64,000 nucleotides of DNA from positions 186,001 through 250,000 of the forward strand of contig CAQOGY010000004.1 of NCBI GenBank assembly GCA_948847595.1, read 5' to 3'. Both the position numbers and the translations under genes were made by a program. The stretch comes from an uncultured Bacteroides sp. GTDB lineage: Bacteria; Bacteroidota; Bacteroidia; Bacteroidales; Bacteroidaceae. Below, in pieces: positions 54,289-63,474 of this stretch. Each line of letters begins with the position of its first letter. The stretch's first letter is position 1. Below the pieces are notes generated by a model. It had not been told where the DNA came from. It ran no database searches and worked only from the letters and a program-made list of their open reading frames with translations.

Positions 54289-55308
54289 ATGCTTAATTTA
54301 ATCAACCAAATCGTGGCTCGTGCGAAAGCAGACCGCCAACGTATTGTTCTTCCGGAAGGAACTGAAGAACGCACATTAAAAGCTGCCAATCAGATTTTGA
54401 CAGATGAAGTTGCTGACCTTATTTTACTGGGTAAACCCGCTGAAATTAACGAACTTGCAGTGAAATGGGGACTGGGTAACATCAGCAAAGCTACTATTAT
54501 TGATCCTGAAACTTCTCCGAAACACGAAGAGTATGCACAATTGCTGTGCGAGCTTCGCAAGAAGAAAGGCATGACTATTGAAGAAGCCCGTCAATTGACG
54601 AATGATCCTTTGTTTTATGGTTGTTTAATGATTAAGAGCGGTGATGCTGACGGTCAGTTGGCAGGTGCCCGCAACACAACAGGCAATGTACTGCGTCCGG
54701 CTTTACAGATTATCAAGACTGCTCCGGGCATCACTTGTGTATCCGGTGCTATGTTACTCTTGACTCATGCTCCCGAGTATGGTAAGAATGGTATTCTGGT
54801 GATGGGTGACGTTGCCGTAACTCCGGTTCCGGACCCTAACCAACTGGCACAGATTGCTGTTTGTACGGCACAGACTGCCAAAGCCGTTGCCGGTATCGAA
54901 AATCCGAAAGTGGCTATGCTGAGCTTCTCTACCAAAGGTTCCGCTAAACATGAAGTAGTAGATAAGGTAGTGGAAGCTACCAAGATCGCTAAGGAAATGG
55001 CTCCTACACTTGATCTGGACGGAGAAATGCAGGCTGATGCTGCTCTTGTTCCTGAAGTAGGCGCAAGCAAAGCTCCGGGTTCACCCGTAGCGGGAGAGGC
55101 TAACGTGCTGATCGTTCCGAGTCTGGAAGTAGGAAATATTTCTTATAAACTGGTACAACGTCTGGGTCATGCCGACGCTATCGGCCCGATCCTTCAGGGT
55201 ATCGCCCGTCCGGTGAATGACTTGTCTCGTGGTTGCTCTATCGAAGATGTATATCGCATGATTGCTATTACGGCAAATCAGGCTATTGCAGCAAAAAACA
55301 ATAAATAA
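54289..55308 (+). CDS. pta: Phosphate acetyltransferase
   Basis: A 339-residue cytoplasmic enzyme of the short Pta type (no N-terminal regulatory domain). Motifs include RIVLPEGTEERTLKAA, SGDADGQLAGARNTTGNVLR and the C-terminal GEANVLIVPSLEVGNI. It makes acetyl phosphate from acetyl-CoA and phosphate. The acetate kinase gene follows after 28 bp, so acetyl phosphate is used for ATP. Acetate is a main fermentation product of Bacteroides. Confidence 0.97.
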   Translation: MLNLINQIVARAKADRQRIVLPEGTEERTLKAANQILTDEVADLILLGKPAEINELAVKWGLGNISKATIIDPETSPKHEEYAQLLCELRKKKGMTIEEARQLTNDPLFYGCLMIKSGDADGQLAGARNTTGNVLRPALQIIKTAPGITCVSGAMLLLTHAPEYGKNGILVMGDVAVTPVPDPNQLAQIAVCTAQTAKAVAGIENPKVAMLSFSTKGSAKHEVVDKVVEATKIAKEMAPTLDLDGEMQADAALVPEVGASKAPGSPVAGEANVLIVPSLEVGNISYKLVQRLGHADAIGPILQGIARPVNDLSRGCSIEDVYRMIAITANQAIAAKNNK

Positions 55309-55336
55309 GTATCAAGCTTTAAGTATTAAAGACAAT

Positions 55337-56536
55337 ATGAAAATTCTAGTATTGAACTGTGGAAGTTCATCCATCAAATATAAATTGTTCGATATGACCA
55401 CCAAAGAAGTGATTGCACAAGGTGGTATCGAAAAAATCGGTCTGAAAGGCTCTTTCCTTAAATTGACTTTGCCGAATGGCGAAAAGAAAGTACTCGAAAA
55501 AGACATTCCGGAACATACGATTGGTGTGGAGTTCATTCTGAATACATTGATTAGCCCGGAATACGGAGCTATCAAATCACTGGACGAAATCAATGCGGTA
55601 GGTCACCGTATGGTACACGGAGGCGAACGTTTCAGTGAATCTGTATTGCTGAACAAAGAAGTACTCGAAGCTTTTGCTGCCTGCAACGACCTGGCTCCGC
55701 TTCACAATCCTGCCAACTTGAAAGGTGTGAATGCAGTTTCCGCTATTCTTCCCAACATTCCGCAGGTAGGCGTATTTGATACAGCTTTCCATCAGACGAT
55801 GCCGGATTATGCTTATATGTATGCTATTCCCTACGAAATGTATGAGAAATATGGCGTACGTCGTTATGGCTTCCACGGAACTTCTCACCGTTATGTTTCA
55901 AAACGTGTATGTGAGTTCCTTGGCGTTAATCCGGTAGGACAAAAAATCATCACTTGCCATATTGGTAACGGTGGTTCTATCGCTGCTATCAAGGATGGCA
56001 AATGTATAGATACTACCATGGGACTGACTCCGTTGGAAGGTTTGATGATGGGTACCCGTAGCGGTGACATCGATGCCGGTGCAGTAACATTCATCATGGA
56101 AAAAGAAGGCTTGAATACGACAGGCATTTCTAACCTGCTGAACAAGAAGAGCGGTGTACTGGGTATTTCCGGCGTATCAAGCGATATGCGCGAACTGCTG
56201 GCCGCTTGTGCTAACGGAAACGAAAGAGCCATCCTTGCTGAAAAGATGTACTACTACCGTATTAAGAAATATATCGGTGCTTATGCTGCGGCATTGGGCG
56301 GTGTAGATATCATCCTGTTTACAGGTGGTGTAGGCGAAAATCAGTTTGAATGCCGTGAATCTGTTTGTAAAGACATGGAATTCATGGGTATTAAACTGGA
56401 CAATAATGTGAATGCAAAAGTTCGTGGTGAGGAAGCTATTATTTCTACTGCAGATTCTAAAGTGAAAGTAGTAGTGATTCCGACAGATGAAGAGTTGTTG
56501 ATTGCATCGGATACAATGGATATTCTGAAAAAGTAA
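55337..56536 (+). CDS. ackA: Acetate kinase
   Basis: The start at 55337 gives the standard MKILVLNCGSSSIKYKLF N-terminus; a longer frame into pta is not needed. 399 residues, usual length. Signatures: NCGSSSIKY (phosphate loop), FDTAFHQTMP and HIGNGGSIAAIKDGK, GGVGEN. It converts acetyl phosphate and ADP to acetate and ATP, completing the Pta-AckA pathway. A strong terminator follows. Confidence 0.98.
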   Translation: MKILVLNCGSSSIKYKLFDMTTKEVIAQGGIEKIGLKGSFLKLTLPNGEKKVLEKDIPEHTIGVEFILNTLISPEYGAIKSLDEINAVGHRMVHGGERFSESVLLNKEVLEAFAACNDLAPLHNPANLKGVNAVSAILPNIPQVGVFDTAFHQTMPDYAYMYAIPYEMYEKYGVRRYGFHGTSHRYVSKRVCEFLGVNPVGQKIITCHIGNGGSIAAIKDGKCIDTTMGLTPLEGLMMGTRSGDIDAGAVTFIMEKEGLNTTGISNLLNKKSGVLGISGVSSDMRELLAACANGNERAILAEKMYYYRIKKYIGAYAAALGGVDIILFTGGVGENQFECRESVCKDMEFMGIKLDNNVNAKVRGEEAIISTADSKVKVVVIPTDEELLIASDTMDILKK

Positions 56537-56552
56537 GAAGAACTGAGATAAT

Positions 56553-56589
56553 AAAAAAAAGGCGGCTTATCATGAAGTCGCCTTTTTTT
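56553..56589 (+). terminator. Rho-independent terminator of pta-ackA
   Basis: AAAAAAAGGCG and its inverted copy CGCCTTTTTTT enclose an inner CTT/AAG pairing with one G-T wobble. The long A and T runs make it usable in both directions, although no gene converges on it. Confidence 0.9.
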
Positions 56590-56694
56590 GTTAACTCTTT
56601 TATAAGTCTCGTTTTTTTTACCTTACTTTGTGCTTCAAATCAATATTCGTTTTATTGGATTTACGCAAAATCGTTATTTTATAAATTCATTGAT

Positions 56695-57786
56695 ATGCGC
56701 TATTCTGTCATAATTCCCGTTTACAATCGTCCCGATGAGGTGGATGAATTGCTGCAAAGTCTCACTGTACAGTGTTTTAAAGATTTTGAAGTAGTTATTG
56801 TTGAAGATGGTTCGTCCATCCCTTGTAAGGAAGTGGCAGATCGGTATACAGATCGGTTGGACATCAAGTATTTCTCTAAACCCAATTCCGGACCGGGGCA
56901 GACCCGTAACTACGGAGCGGAGCGAAGCGAAGGAGAATATTTTATCATACTGGACTCTGATGTCATTTTGCCCGAAGGATATTTTGACGCGATAGAGAAG
57001 GAGCTTCAGTCTTCTCCAGCCGACGCGTTCGGTGGTCCCGACCGTGCGCACGATTCTTTTACGGATATTCAGAAAGCTATCAACTACTCGATGACTTCCT
57101 TTTTTACAACAGGCGGTATCCGTGGCGGAAAAAAGAAGATGGACAAGTTTTATCCTCGTAGCTTCAATATGGGGATTCGTCGCGAAGTGTATGAAGCTTT
57201 GGGGGGATTCTCTAAAATGCGCTTCGGGGAAGATATCGACTTCAGTATCCGTATTTTTAAAGGTGGCTATACTTGTCGTCTTTTCCCCGATGCGTGGGTA
57301 TATCACAAACGTCGGACAGACTTGAAGAAGTTCTTTAAGCAAGTCCATAACTCCGGCATTGCCCGCATTAACCTTTATAAGAAATATCCCGATTCGTTGA
57401 AATTGGTGCATTTGCTACCGGCAGTGTTCACGCTGGGAGTCTCTTTGCTTTTATTACTGACTCTTTTGGGGTTGGGGCTCGTTTTGTTAGCTTTTTATCT
57501 ACTATATTCCAAAACGGTTCCCGGGTGTGCGACAGGTGAGATGGCACTTCTGTTTTTAGGATTTGCCGCCATGTTGGCAGCACCTCTTCCCTTACTGCTC
57601 TATTCCTTGGTGGTTTGCGTGGATTCGACAATCAGAAATCGCAGTTTATGGATTGGAATGCTTTCGATTACTGCTTCCTTTATACAACTAATTGGTTATG
57701 GAACGGGATTCTGGCGTGCATGGTGGCAGCGTTGTATAAGAGGAAAGGACGAATTCGAGGCGTTTCAAAAGAATTTTTATAAGTAA
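56695..57786 (+). CDS. Family 2 glycosyltransferase, membrane-anchored
   Basis: The ATG at 56695 begins MRYSVIIPVYNRPDEV, the usual start of a GT2 domain; an earlier ATG at 56572 lies within the ackA terminator. 363 residues. GT-A domain about 1-230: VIVEDGSS, ILDSDVILPEGY (metal-binding DxD-type), FGEDIDFSIRI. Three hydrophobic segments follow at about 240-345. It transfers a sugar to an unknown acceptor, probably a cell-surface glycan or lipid. It is close to radC (11 bp), so they may be co-transcribed. Confidence 0.86.
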   Translation: MRYSVIIPVYNRPDEVDELLQSLTVQCFKDFEVVIVEDGSSIPCKEVADRYTDRLDIKYFSKPNSGPGQTRNYGAERSEGEYFIILDSDVILPEGYFDAIEKELQSSPADAFGGPDRAHDSFTDIQKAINYSMTSFFTTGGIRGGKKKMDKFYPRSFNMGIRREVYEALGGFSKMRFGEDIDFSIRIFKGGYTCRLFPDAWVYHKRRTDLKKFFKQVHNSGIARINLYKKYPDSLKLVHLLPAVFTLGVSLLLLLTLLGLGLVLLAFYLLYSKTVPGCATGEMALLFLGFAAMLAAPLPLLLYSLVVCVDSTIRNRSLWIGMLSITASFIQLIGYGTGFWRAWWQRCIRGKDEFEAFQKNFYK

Positions 57787-57797
57787 GTGATTTGATT

Positions 57798-58493
57798 ATG
57801 GAAAGCAAACACAAACTATCCATCAACCAGTGGGCGCTGGAAGACCGTCCCCGGGAGAAGATGATGGAGAAAGGAGCAGCCGCATTGAGTGATGCCGAAC
57901 TACTCGCCATATTAATCGGCTCCGGAAATACGGAAGAAAGTGCTGTCGAACTGATGAGGCGTTTGCTTCTCTCTTGTGATAACAATCTGAACTCCTTGGC
58001 AAAGTGGGAAGTCTGCGACTATTCCCGTTTTAAAGGAATGGGACCGGCAAAGAGCATCACTGTAATGGCTGCCCTGGAACTCGGCAAGCGACGGAAACTG
58101 CAAAATATCCAAGAACGCCCCCGCATCTCTTGTTCAAGAGATATTTATGACATCTTCCAGCCTGTCATGTGCGACCTTGAACAGGAAGAATTCTGGGTAT
58201 TATTATTGAATCAGGCGACGAGACTGATCGATAAGGTACGTATCAGCACCGGCGGAATAGACGGAACGTATACGGATGTACGTACCATTCTTCGGGAAGC
58301 ATTGCTGCAGAGAGCCACGCAAATAGCCGTAGTGCATAACCATCCTTCGGGAAATATCCAACCCAGCCAACCGGACCGGACGTTGACGGAACACATCCGC
58401 CGGGCAGCCGACACAATGAACATTCGCCTGATAGACCACGTTATTGTTTGTGAGGATAAGTTTTACAGTTTTGCCGACGAAGGGCTGCTCTGA
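57798..58493 (+). CDS. radC: RadC family protein (JAB/MPN domain)
   Basis: Start at ATG 57798 (a TTG two codons earlier also exists); 231 residues. The N-terminal helix-hairpin-helix region contains ALSDAELLAILIGSG and GMGPAKSITVMAALELG. The C-terminal MPN domain holds the metal-binding JAMM motif VVHNHPSGNIQPSQPD. RadC is annotated as a DNA repair protein, but its real role is uncertain; many copies in mobile elements point to DNA processing. Confidence 0.94.
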   Translation: MESKHKLSINQWALEDRPREKMMEKGAAALSDAELLAILIGSGNTEESAVELMRRLLLSCDNNLNSLAKWEVCDYSRFKGMGPAKSITVMAALELGKRRKLQNIQERPRISCSRDIYDIFQPVMCDLEQEEFWVLLLNQATRLIDKVRISTGGIDGTYTDVRTILREALLQRATQIAVVHNHPSGNIQPSQPDRTLTEHIRRAADTMNIRLIDHVIVCEDKFYSFADEGLL

Positions 58494-58506
58494 ATAAATT
58501 TATTCT

Positions 58507-58514
58507 TATCTTTG
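58507..58514 (+). promoter_or_regulatory. Promoter -7 box for the DUF59 gene
   Basis: TATCTTTG lies 26 bp upstream of the DUF59 start, so this gene and the following hydrolase can be transcribed apart from radC. Confidence 0.6.
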
Positions 58515-58540
58515 CAATACATATTAATAAGGAAAGCCCT

Positions 58541-58852
58541 ATGGAAAAATTTAAAATAGAAGAAAAGATCGTAGCCATGCTAAAGACGGTGTACGATCCT
58601 GAGATTCCGGTGAATGTATACGATCTTGGACTGATTTATAAAATAGACGTCTCAGACAATGGGGAAGTGGCGCTTGATATGACTCTGACTGCTCCCAACT
58701 GTCCGGCAGCCGATTTCATCATGGAAGATATCCGCCAGAAAGTAGAATCGGTGGAAGGAGTGACATCTGCCACTATCAACCTTGTGTTCGAACCGGAATG
58801 GGATAAAGATATGATGAGTGAGGAAGCAAAACTGGAACTCGGATTCCTGTAA
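58541..58852 (+). CDS. DUF59/MIP18 family iron-sulfur cluster assembly protein
   Basis: A 103-residue protein with the full DUF59 pattern: TVYDPEIPVNVYDLGLIYKI at the N-terminus and APNCPAADFI with the conserved Cys. Members such as SufT and PaaD help mature Fe-S proteins. No suf genes are nearby. The single-domain form is usual in Bacteroidetes. Confidence 0.92.
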   Translation: MEKFKIEEKIVAMLKTVYDPEIPVNVYDLGLIYKIDVSDNGEVALDMTLTAPNCPAADFIMEDIRQKVESVEGVTSATINLVFEPEWDKDMMSEEAKLELGFL

Positions 58853-58898
58853 ATTCATAGCTCAAAATATAAAACTGATAACTCTAAACTCAAAACTC

Positions 58899-59663
58899 AT
58901 GAAGAACGTTTATTTCCTTTCCGATGCGCATCTTGGTTCCCGTGCCATAGAACATGGACGTACACAGGAACGGCGCTTGGTGAACTTCCTCGACAGTATC
59001 AAGCATAAAGCTTCTGCCGTTTACCTGTTGGGAGATATGTTCGATTTTTGGTATGAATTCCGGTTAGTGGTTCCCAAAGGATACACCCGCTTTTTAGGAA
59101 AGCTTTCCGAACTCACGGATATGGGAGTGGAGGTACATTTCTTTACCGGCAACCATGATATCTGGTGTGGGGATTATCTTTCTAAAGAATGCGGAGTGAT
59201 TATTCATCGTGAAGCATTGACTACCGAAATATACGGAAAAGAGTTTTATCTGGCTCACGGTGACGGACTGGGTGACCCAGACAAGAAGTTTAAGTTGCTG
59301 CGCTGGATGTTTCACAGTACAACACTTCAGACACTGTTTTCTGCCATCCATCCCCGTTGGAGTGTGGAATTGGGCTTGACGTGGGCAAAACATAGCCGCG
59401 AAAAGCGGGTGGACGGCAAAGAACCGGATTACATGGGGGAGAATAAGGAACATCTGGTACTTTATACAAAAGAATATCTGAAGAGTCATCCTAATATCAA
59501 CTTCTTCATTTATGGCCATCGTCACATTGAACTGGATTTAATGTTGAGTGCTACTTCCCGTGTGCTGATTCTTGGAGACTGGATTAACTATTTCTCCTAT
59601 GCGGTATTCGATGGGGAGAATCTATTTTTGGAAGAGTATATAGAAGGAGAAACACAAGTTTGA
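58899..59663 (+). CDS. lpxH: UDP-2,3-diacylglucosamine hydrolase (LpxH-like metallophosphoesterase)
   Basis: Start at ATG 58899 gives MKNVYFLSDAHLGSRA; a longer frame from 58818 would run into the DUF59 gene. 254 residues with all calcineurin-type metal motifs: SDAHLG, LGDMFDFWYE, TGNHDIW, AHGDGLGDP and FIYGHRH. LpxH removes UMP from UDP-diacylglucosamine in lipid A synthesis. Assignment to LpxH is by motif layout; a general metallophosphoesterase remains possible. Confidence 0.83.
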   Translation: MKNVYFLSDAHLGSRAIEHGRTQERRLVNFLDSIKHKASAVYLLGDMFDFWYEFRLVVPKGYTRFLGKLSELTDMGVEVHFFTGNHDIWCGDYLSKECGVIIHREALTTEIYGKEFYLAHGDGLGDPDKKFKLLRWMFHSTTLQTLFSAIHPRWSVELGLTWAKHSREKRVDGKEPDYMGENKEHLVLYTKEYLKSHPNINFFIYGHRHIELDLMLSATSRVLILGDWINYFSYAVFDGENLFLEEYIEGETQV

Positions 59664-59736
59664 TTCTTATTCCATTAAAAAGTGGAAATTCCGATTGATA
59701 TAAGGTTTCTTGAAGATAGATAGAAACCGGAAAAAG

Positions 59737-59798
59737 TCAAGACCACGTCTTCAGATTCATTTCATAAGAATAGAATAAATCTGAAGACGTGGTCTTGA
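59737..59798. terminator. Strong bidirectional hairpin between lpxH and susG
   Basis: A perfect 21-bp stem (59737-59757 and 59778-59798; base TCAAGACCACGTCTTCAG) with a 20-nt loop. It separates the convergent lpxH and susG transcripts. A smaller hairpin with arms GGTTTCT and AGAAACC lies at 59703-59729. Confidence 0.88.
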
Positions 59799-59803
59799 TG
59801 TAT

Positions 59804-61882
59804 TTAGTTGCCCAACTTGAATACTACAGAGGCGTATCCTCCCAGTTTCAAGGTGTAACTGTCGCTGTCTGTATTTTGTTGAGTTTCGCCATTCACAAAC
59901 AATACTTTCTCAATCTTGTCTGTCAGCGGAAGTTGCATGGCCGTTCCGCCGAAATTATGGATGACAAGCAGTTTCTCGTTGTCCTTGGTCATATACCAGG
60001 CAGCAATCGGCTTATAGTCTTTCTCCTGTGATTCGTTGTAGACGGAATGTTTGGTCATACTTCCTTCTGCCAGTGCCGGATAGGTGTTGCGCAATCGGGT
60101 GAGGGAGAAATATATGTTCAGAAGTGAATGGGTATCGGCTTGTTGGTCCGCTACCGTTTTCACATTTTTCGAAACGGTGGCATCCGTCTTGTCTGTGTAG
60201 TTGGTAGTGTAGCTATCTCCCCATAGCATCGGGCTGCGCACATATTCGTCTCCGTTACCCTTTGTTCCGTAAAGTCCCAGTTCTTCACCGTAATAGATGT
60301 AAGGATGTCCGGCGGAAGTGAGTAAGACGGCGGCGGCCAGTTTGCATTTGTCGGCGGATTTACCCAACTTGGACGATGTACGGTCTTCGTCATGGTTACT
60401 CAGTTTCGTTGCTTCGATGTAATCGCTTCGATAGTTGGCGTATTTCTGTTGGTAAGAAAGGATGTCTTTGGCAAAATAACATCCGGTACTATTATTGATT
60501 CCCCATTCCAGACGATACCAGAAGGAAAATTCAAAAAGGGCGGGCAGACCTTTATAATAAGGAGCTACTTTATCGTATTCCGATAACACTTCGCCTACCA
60601 TATAGAAGTCGTCCGTATGTCCTTTTTGTTTGTAATAGGCGTTCATATCTTCATAGAACATTTTCAGGAAACGAGGATTTTCTTCGCTGGTCTCACTGTG
60701 GTAGATGTGCTTCACGGCGTCGAGGCGGAGGCCGTCCACACCACGGGCGATCCATCCTTTGGCGGCGTCTGCTATTGCCTGATATGCCGGTGATTCGCCT
60801 GCCTGGTCTACAGGGCCGTAGTTAAGGTCGGCAAACCAGTCGGTGCAGAAATGAGAATGGAAATAGGTGATCTGCTGGCTGTCGAACATGATGTTGGCAG
60901 GGTTGCCGGCGTTGGTCAGTTTGAAATCCTTGTTCAGCGTGAGTTTCTCGGACGAGGAAGAGGCGCCGTATTTTGTTCCGGATGGCCAGGAAGAAGCATT
61001 GCTGGTACGGATCAGAAGCCCCCAAGTGGACTCAAAGTCGACGGTGAGTTCATAGATGTTGTTTCCTTTGTCATAAAACTTTTTACAGATGTCTTCTCCG
61101 TAGTATAAGTATTTGGCGTTGTCGGTACCTGTGTCTGGATTATCCTCGTCTGCTTTGGTGCCTGTGGAAACGACAAGGATGGGGGAAGATGCGTTGCTCC
61201 AGTCCAGTGTAAATTTCAGCAGTCCTTTCACGGCAGCGGTCTCGTCAGAAACCTGAAACCATTCTGCGGCATTGTATCCGGCTGCTCCTTCTTGGGTGAT
61301 CATGGCGATTTTGCCTGCTGCGATATCTGTTTTCGGGTCTTCAGAGAAAGAATAATAATTGCGATACGGGCTTTCGGATGATGAACTAGCTTCGGTGAAC
61401 CACGGGTGGGCAGTGCCGGTGTGGTTCATTACGTAGTCCAGATAAATCTTGATGCCTCGGTTGTGGGCTTCTGTAACCAGACGGTCGAAGTCGCTTTCTG
61501 TGCCGAGCTGCGGATTGACTTTGGTGTAGTCTGTGACGTCATATCCGTGATAAGACATACAGGGGTGGATGGGAGAGAGCCAGAGGGCTTTCACGCCTAG
61601 TTGGTTGAGATAGTCCAGCTTTTGGGTGACGCCATTCAGGTCTCCATATCCGTCTCCGTCGCTGTCGGCGAAGGAATAGACCAGTAACTGGTAGGAGATA
61701 TCTGCCCGTTTGGTCTCGTCCCATGTGTCGGGAGAGGCGGTAAGTGCGGTCCATTGCCCTTCGATGGGCGGTTCGGGTTCTGGAGCAGGCTCGGTGATAT
61801 TTTTGTCATCGCTGCAAGCGGTCATGAATGCCATGAGCATTGACAACCACAAAAGAGATAATAAGTGGAGATGTTTATTCAT
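59804..61882 (-). CDS. susG: SusG surface alpha-amylase (GH13) with inserted CBM58
   Basis: 692 residues with a lipobox Cys at C23 (FMTAC). GH13 barrel with catalytic D388 (GLRLDAVKH), E431 (MVGEVLSEY) and D498 (LSNHDEDRTS), the same numbers as published for B. thetaiotaomicron SusG as I recall them. A starch-binding CBM58 is inserted in the barrel at about 215-335 (FTLDWSNASSPILVVSTGTK). SusG sits on the cell surface and cuts starch into maltooligosaccharides for SusC/D. It is the last gene of the sus operon; a terminator-like hairpin lies between susF and susG. Confidence 0.97.
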   Translation of the reverse strand: MNKHLHLLSLLWLSMLMAFMTACSDDKNITEPAPEPEPPIEGQWTALTASPDTWDETKRADISYQLLVYSFADSDGDGYGDLNGVTQKLDYLNQLGVKALWLSPIHPCMSYHGYDVTDYTKVNPQLGTESDFDRLVTEAHNRGIKIYLDYVMNHTGTAHPWFTEASSSSESPYRNYYSFSEDPKTDIAAGKIAMITQEGAAGYNAAEWFQVSDETAAVKGLLKFTLDWSNASSPILVVSTGTKADEDNPDTGTDNAKYLYYGEDICKKFYDKGNNIYELTVDFESTWGLLIRTSNASSWPSGTKYGASSSSEKLTLNKDFKLTNAGNPANIMFDSQQITYFHSHFCTDWFADLNYGPVDQAGESPAYQAIADAAKGWIARGVDGLRLDAVKHIYHSETSEENPRFLKMFYEDMNAYYKQKGHTDDFYMVGEVLSEYDKVAPYYKGLPALFEFSFWYRLEWGINNSTGCYFAKDILSYQQKYANYRSDYIEATKLSNHDEDRTSSKLGKSADKCKLAAAVLLTSAGHPYIYYGEELGLYGTKGNGDEYVRSPMLWGDSYTTNYTDKTDATVSKNVKTVADQQADTHSLLNIYFSLTRLRNTYPALAEGSMTKHSVYNESQEKDYKPIAAWYMTKDNEKLLVIHNFGGTAMQLPLTDKIEKVLFVNGETQQNTDSDSYTLKLGGYASVVFKLGN

Positions 61883-61919
61883 AATGATGATGTATTAAAG
61901 ACAATAAATGTAGTCTCTT

Positions 61920-61971
61920 AAAAAACAGTGGCCGCCCCGATTCCATTGTATTCGCGACGGCCATTCCCTGT
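61920..61971 (-). terminator. Terminator-like hairpin between susF and susG
   Basis: On the minus strand, CTGT-type and TGGCCG blocks (61971-61958) pair with CGGCCA and ACAG-type blocks (61934-61925), with a 4-nt bulge, followed by TTTTTT (61925-61920). It lies inside the operon, so partial termination or transcript processing could lower susG relative to susF. Confidence 0.5.
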
Positions 61972-61991
61972 TTCCCTGATTTCTTGTAGTA

Positions 61992-63449
61992 TTATTCGAT
62001 GCGGCCTGTTCCGTTGCCAAAGTTCAGATAAACCTTTTGTCCGGTTTTACCTTGTACCGCAGCTTGGTCACCACCGTTGCCCCGGTAAGTTATTTGTCCG
62101 TCGAAGATGATAAATTCTGTTTTCCACCAGTCGCCGGCAGAGACAGCTTTCGGATTTACGCAGATTCGTACTGCGCCATCTTTCAGGAATGCCGGAGAAA
62201 CAAATTCACCATCAGCCGTTCCGGGCACGGTAAATAAGTCCTGTTCTACCAGTTGCGCGTCCCAGCCGTTGTATGAGGTATCGCCCATCAGATATACATT
62301 CGGCTTTTCAAATTCTATCGCTTTGTCATCGCCGATAACGGAGACATATACTAAGTACCAGCCGGCTATACCGACTTTTATGTTGCCGCCCTCGTCCGAC
62401 AATCCGGCAAGGTCTTTGGATTCCTGTGAGATAGCATCTACAAAGCCGAAGTCATTGCCCCAGTTGGCTTGCGGTGCAAACTTCACCTGATCGTTAGCAG
62501 CGAAATAGAAGATTCCCCAGAAAGTTCCTTTCGTTCCGTTGACCGGAACAAGTGCTTTCCAAGCATTCGGATCACCGGCAGGAGTTCCCCAGTTGTATGC
62601 GCTGCCGGTCATATAAAGTTCGGTGGGCGCACTGTTGTCTTTCACTGTAAAACGGTAGTTGAAGGCATCGAACGAGATTTTGATCTTACCGTCCAGTGCT
62701 GTATTAATGGCTCCCGCATTTGTCCAGCTAACAAAATTATCACCGGAGTCATCACCGTCTACACTACTTCCCAAGGCTTTGGTCCAGTCTATGTCGTTTC
62801 CGTTAATAGCTGAAGCCGGGAAAATCTTGAAGTTCGAAGTACTTTCTATTTCTGCTTCCAGTATATACAGGTTTTCATCGAGAGCGTCCTTCTTCATCTG
62901 TTGGGCACTGTTGCCGTCCCAGCCTGTGAAATCACCGACTATATAATAGCCGTCGGGATCAACAGCCGGAGTTGTGGCAGGCTGCAAGGTGATGCTTACT
63001 TCATTTCCCACCAGTTGAATACCTTCACCGGAAGGAGTTACGGCAGAAGCATTAATAGAGATTTTCAATTCACGTACCACGCTTGCACGGCTTTTGTAGG
63101 CTTCCTGCGTCACACTGTCCAGTTGTGCCAAGGCTACTTTAAAGACATGATCTTCCGTCATGGAAAATGGAATGGTGTGATTCTCATTCAGTGTCAAAGA
63201 GTTGACAGCAATCTTACTGCCTTCTTCGGCTGTGGTCGAGCTTAACTTTGCAATTTCTACGGAATCGGCTGTGGCCGCATCCATGACGATGCTGGCGTCT
63301 TTGCCTGCTGTGAAAGTTGCAGTCAACTGTCCCGCTGACTCTTCCTGGGGATTGGACTGGGGATCAGCCCAGTCCTTGAAATCTTCGTTACAGGCAGAAA
63401 ACCCGATTGCTGCCAGAAACATCCCTATGTATATTAAATGTTTTTTCAT
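61992..63449 (-). CDS. susF: SusF starch-binding surface lipoprotein
   Basis: A 485-residue lipoprotein (lipobox GFSAC, C20), the known SusF length. Immunoglobulin-like N-terminal region to about 165, then three starch-binding modules: YYIVGDFTGWDGNSAQ, LYMTGSAYNWGTPAGDPNAW and NVYLMGDTSYNGWDAQ each open one. The Trp-rich segments are the sugar platforms. SusF binds starch on the cell surface without enzyme activity. It is 25 bp behind susE. Confidence 0.96.
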   Translation of the reverse strand: MKKHLIYIGMFLAAIGFSACNEDFKDWADPQSNPQEESAGQLTATFTAGKDASIVMDAATADSVEIAKLSSTTAEEGSKIAVNSLTLNENHTIPFSMTEDHVFKVALAQLDSVTQEAYKSRASVVRELKISINASAVTPSGEGIQLVGNEVSITLQPATTPAVDPDGYYIVGDFTGWDGNSAQQMKKDALDENLYILEAEIESTSNFKIFPASAINGNDIDWTKALGSSVDGDDSGDNFVSWTNAGAINTALDGKIKISFDAFNYRFTVKDNSAPTELYMTGSAYNWGTPAGDPNAWKALVPVNGTKGTFWGIFYFAANDQVKFAPQANWGNDFGFVDAISQESKDLAGLSDEGGNIKVGIAGWYLVYVSVIGDDKAIEFEKPNVYLMGDTSYNGWDAQLVEQDLFTVPGTADGEFVSPAFLKDGAVRICVNPKAVSAGDWWKTEFIIFDGQITYRGNGGDQAAVQGKTGQKVYLNFGNGTGRIE

Positions 63450-63474
63450 GATGAATCGTTCTTTTTAAAGTTAA

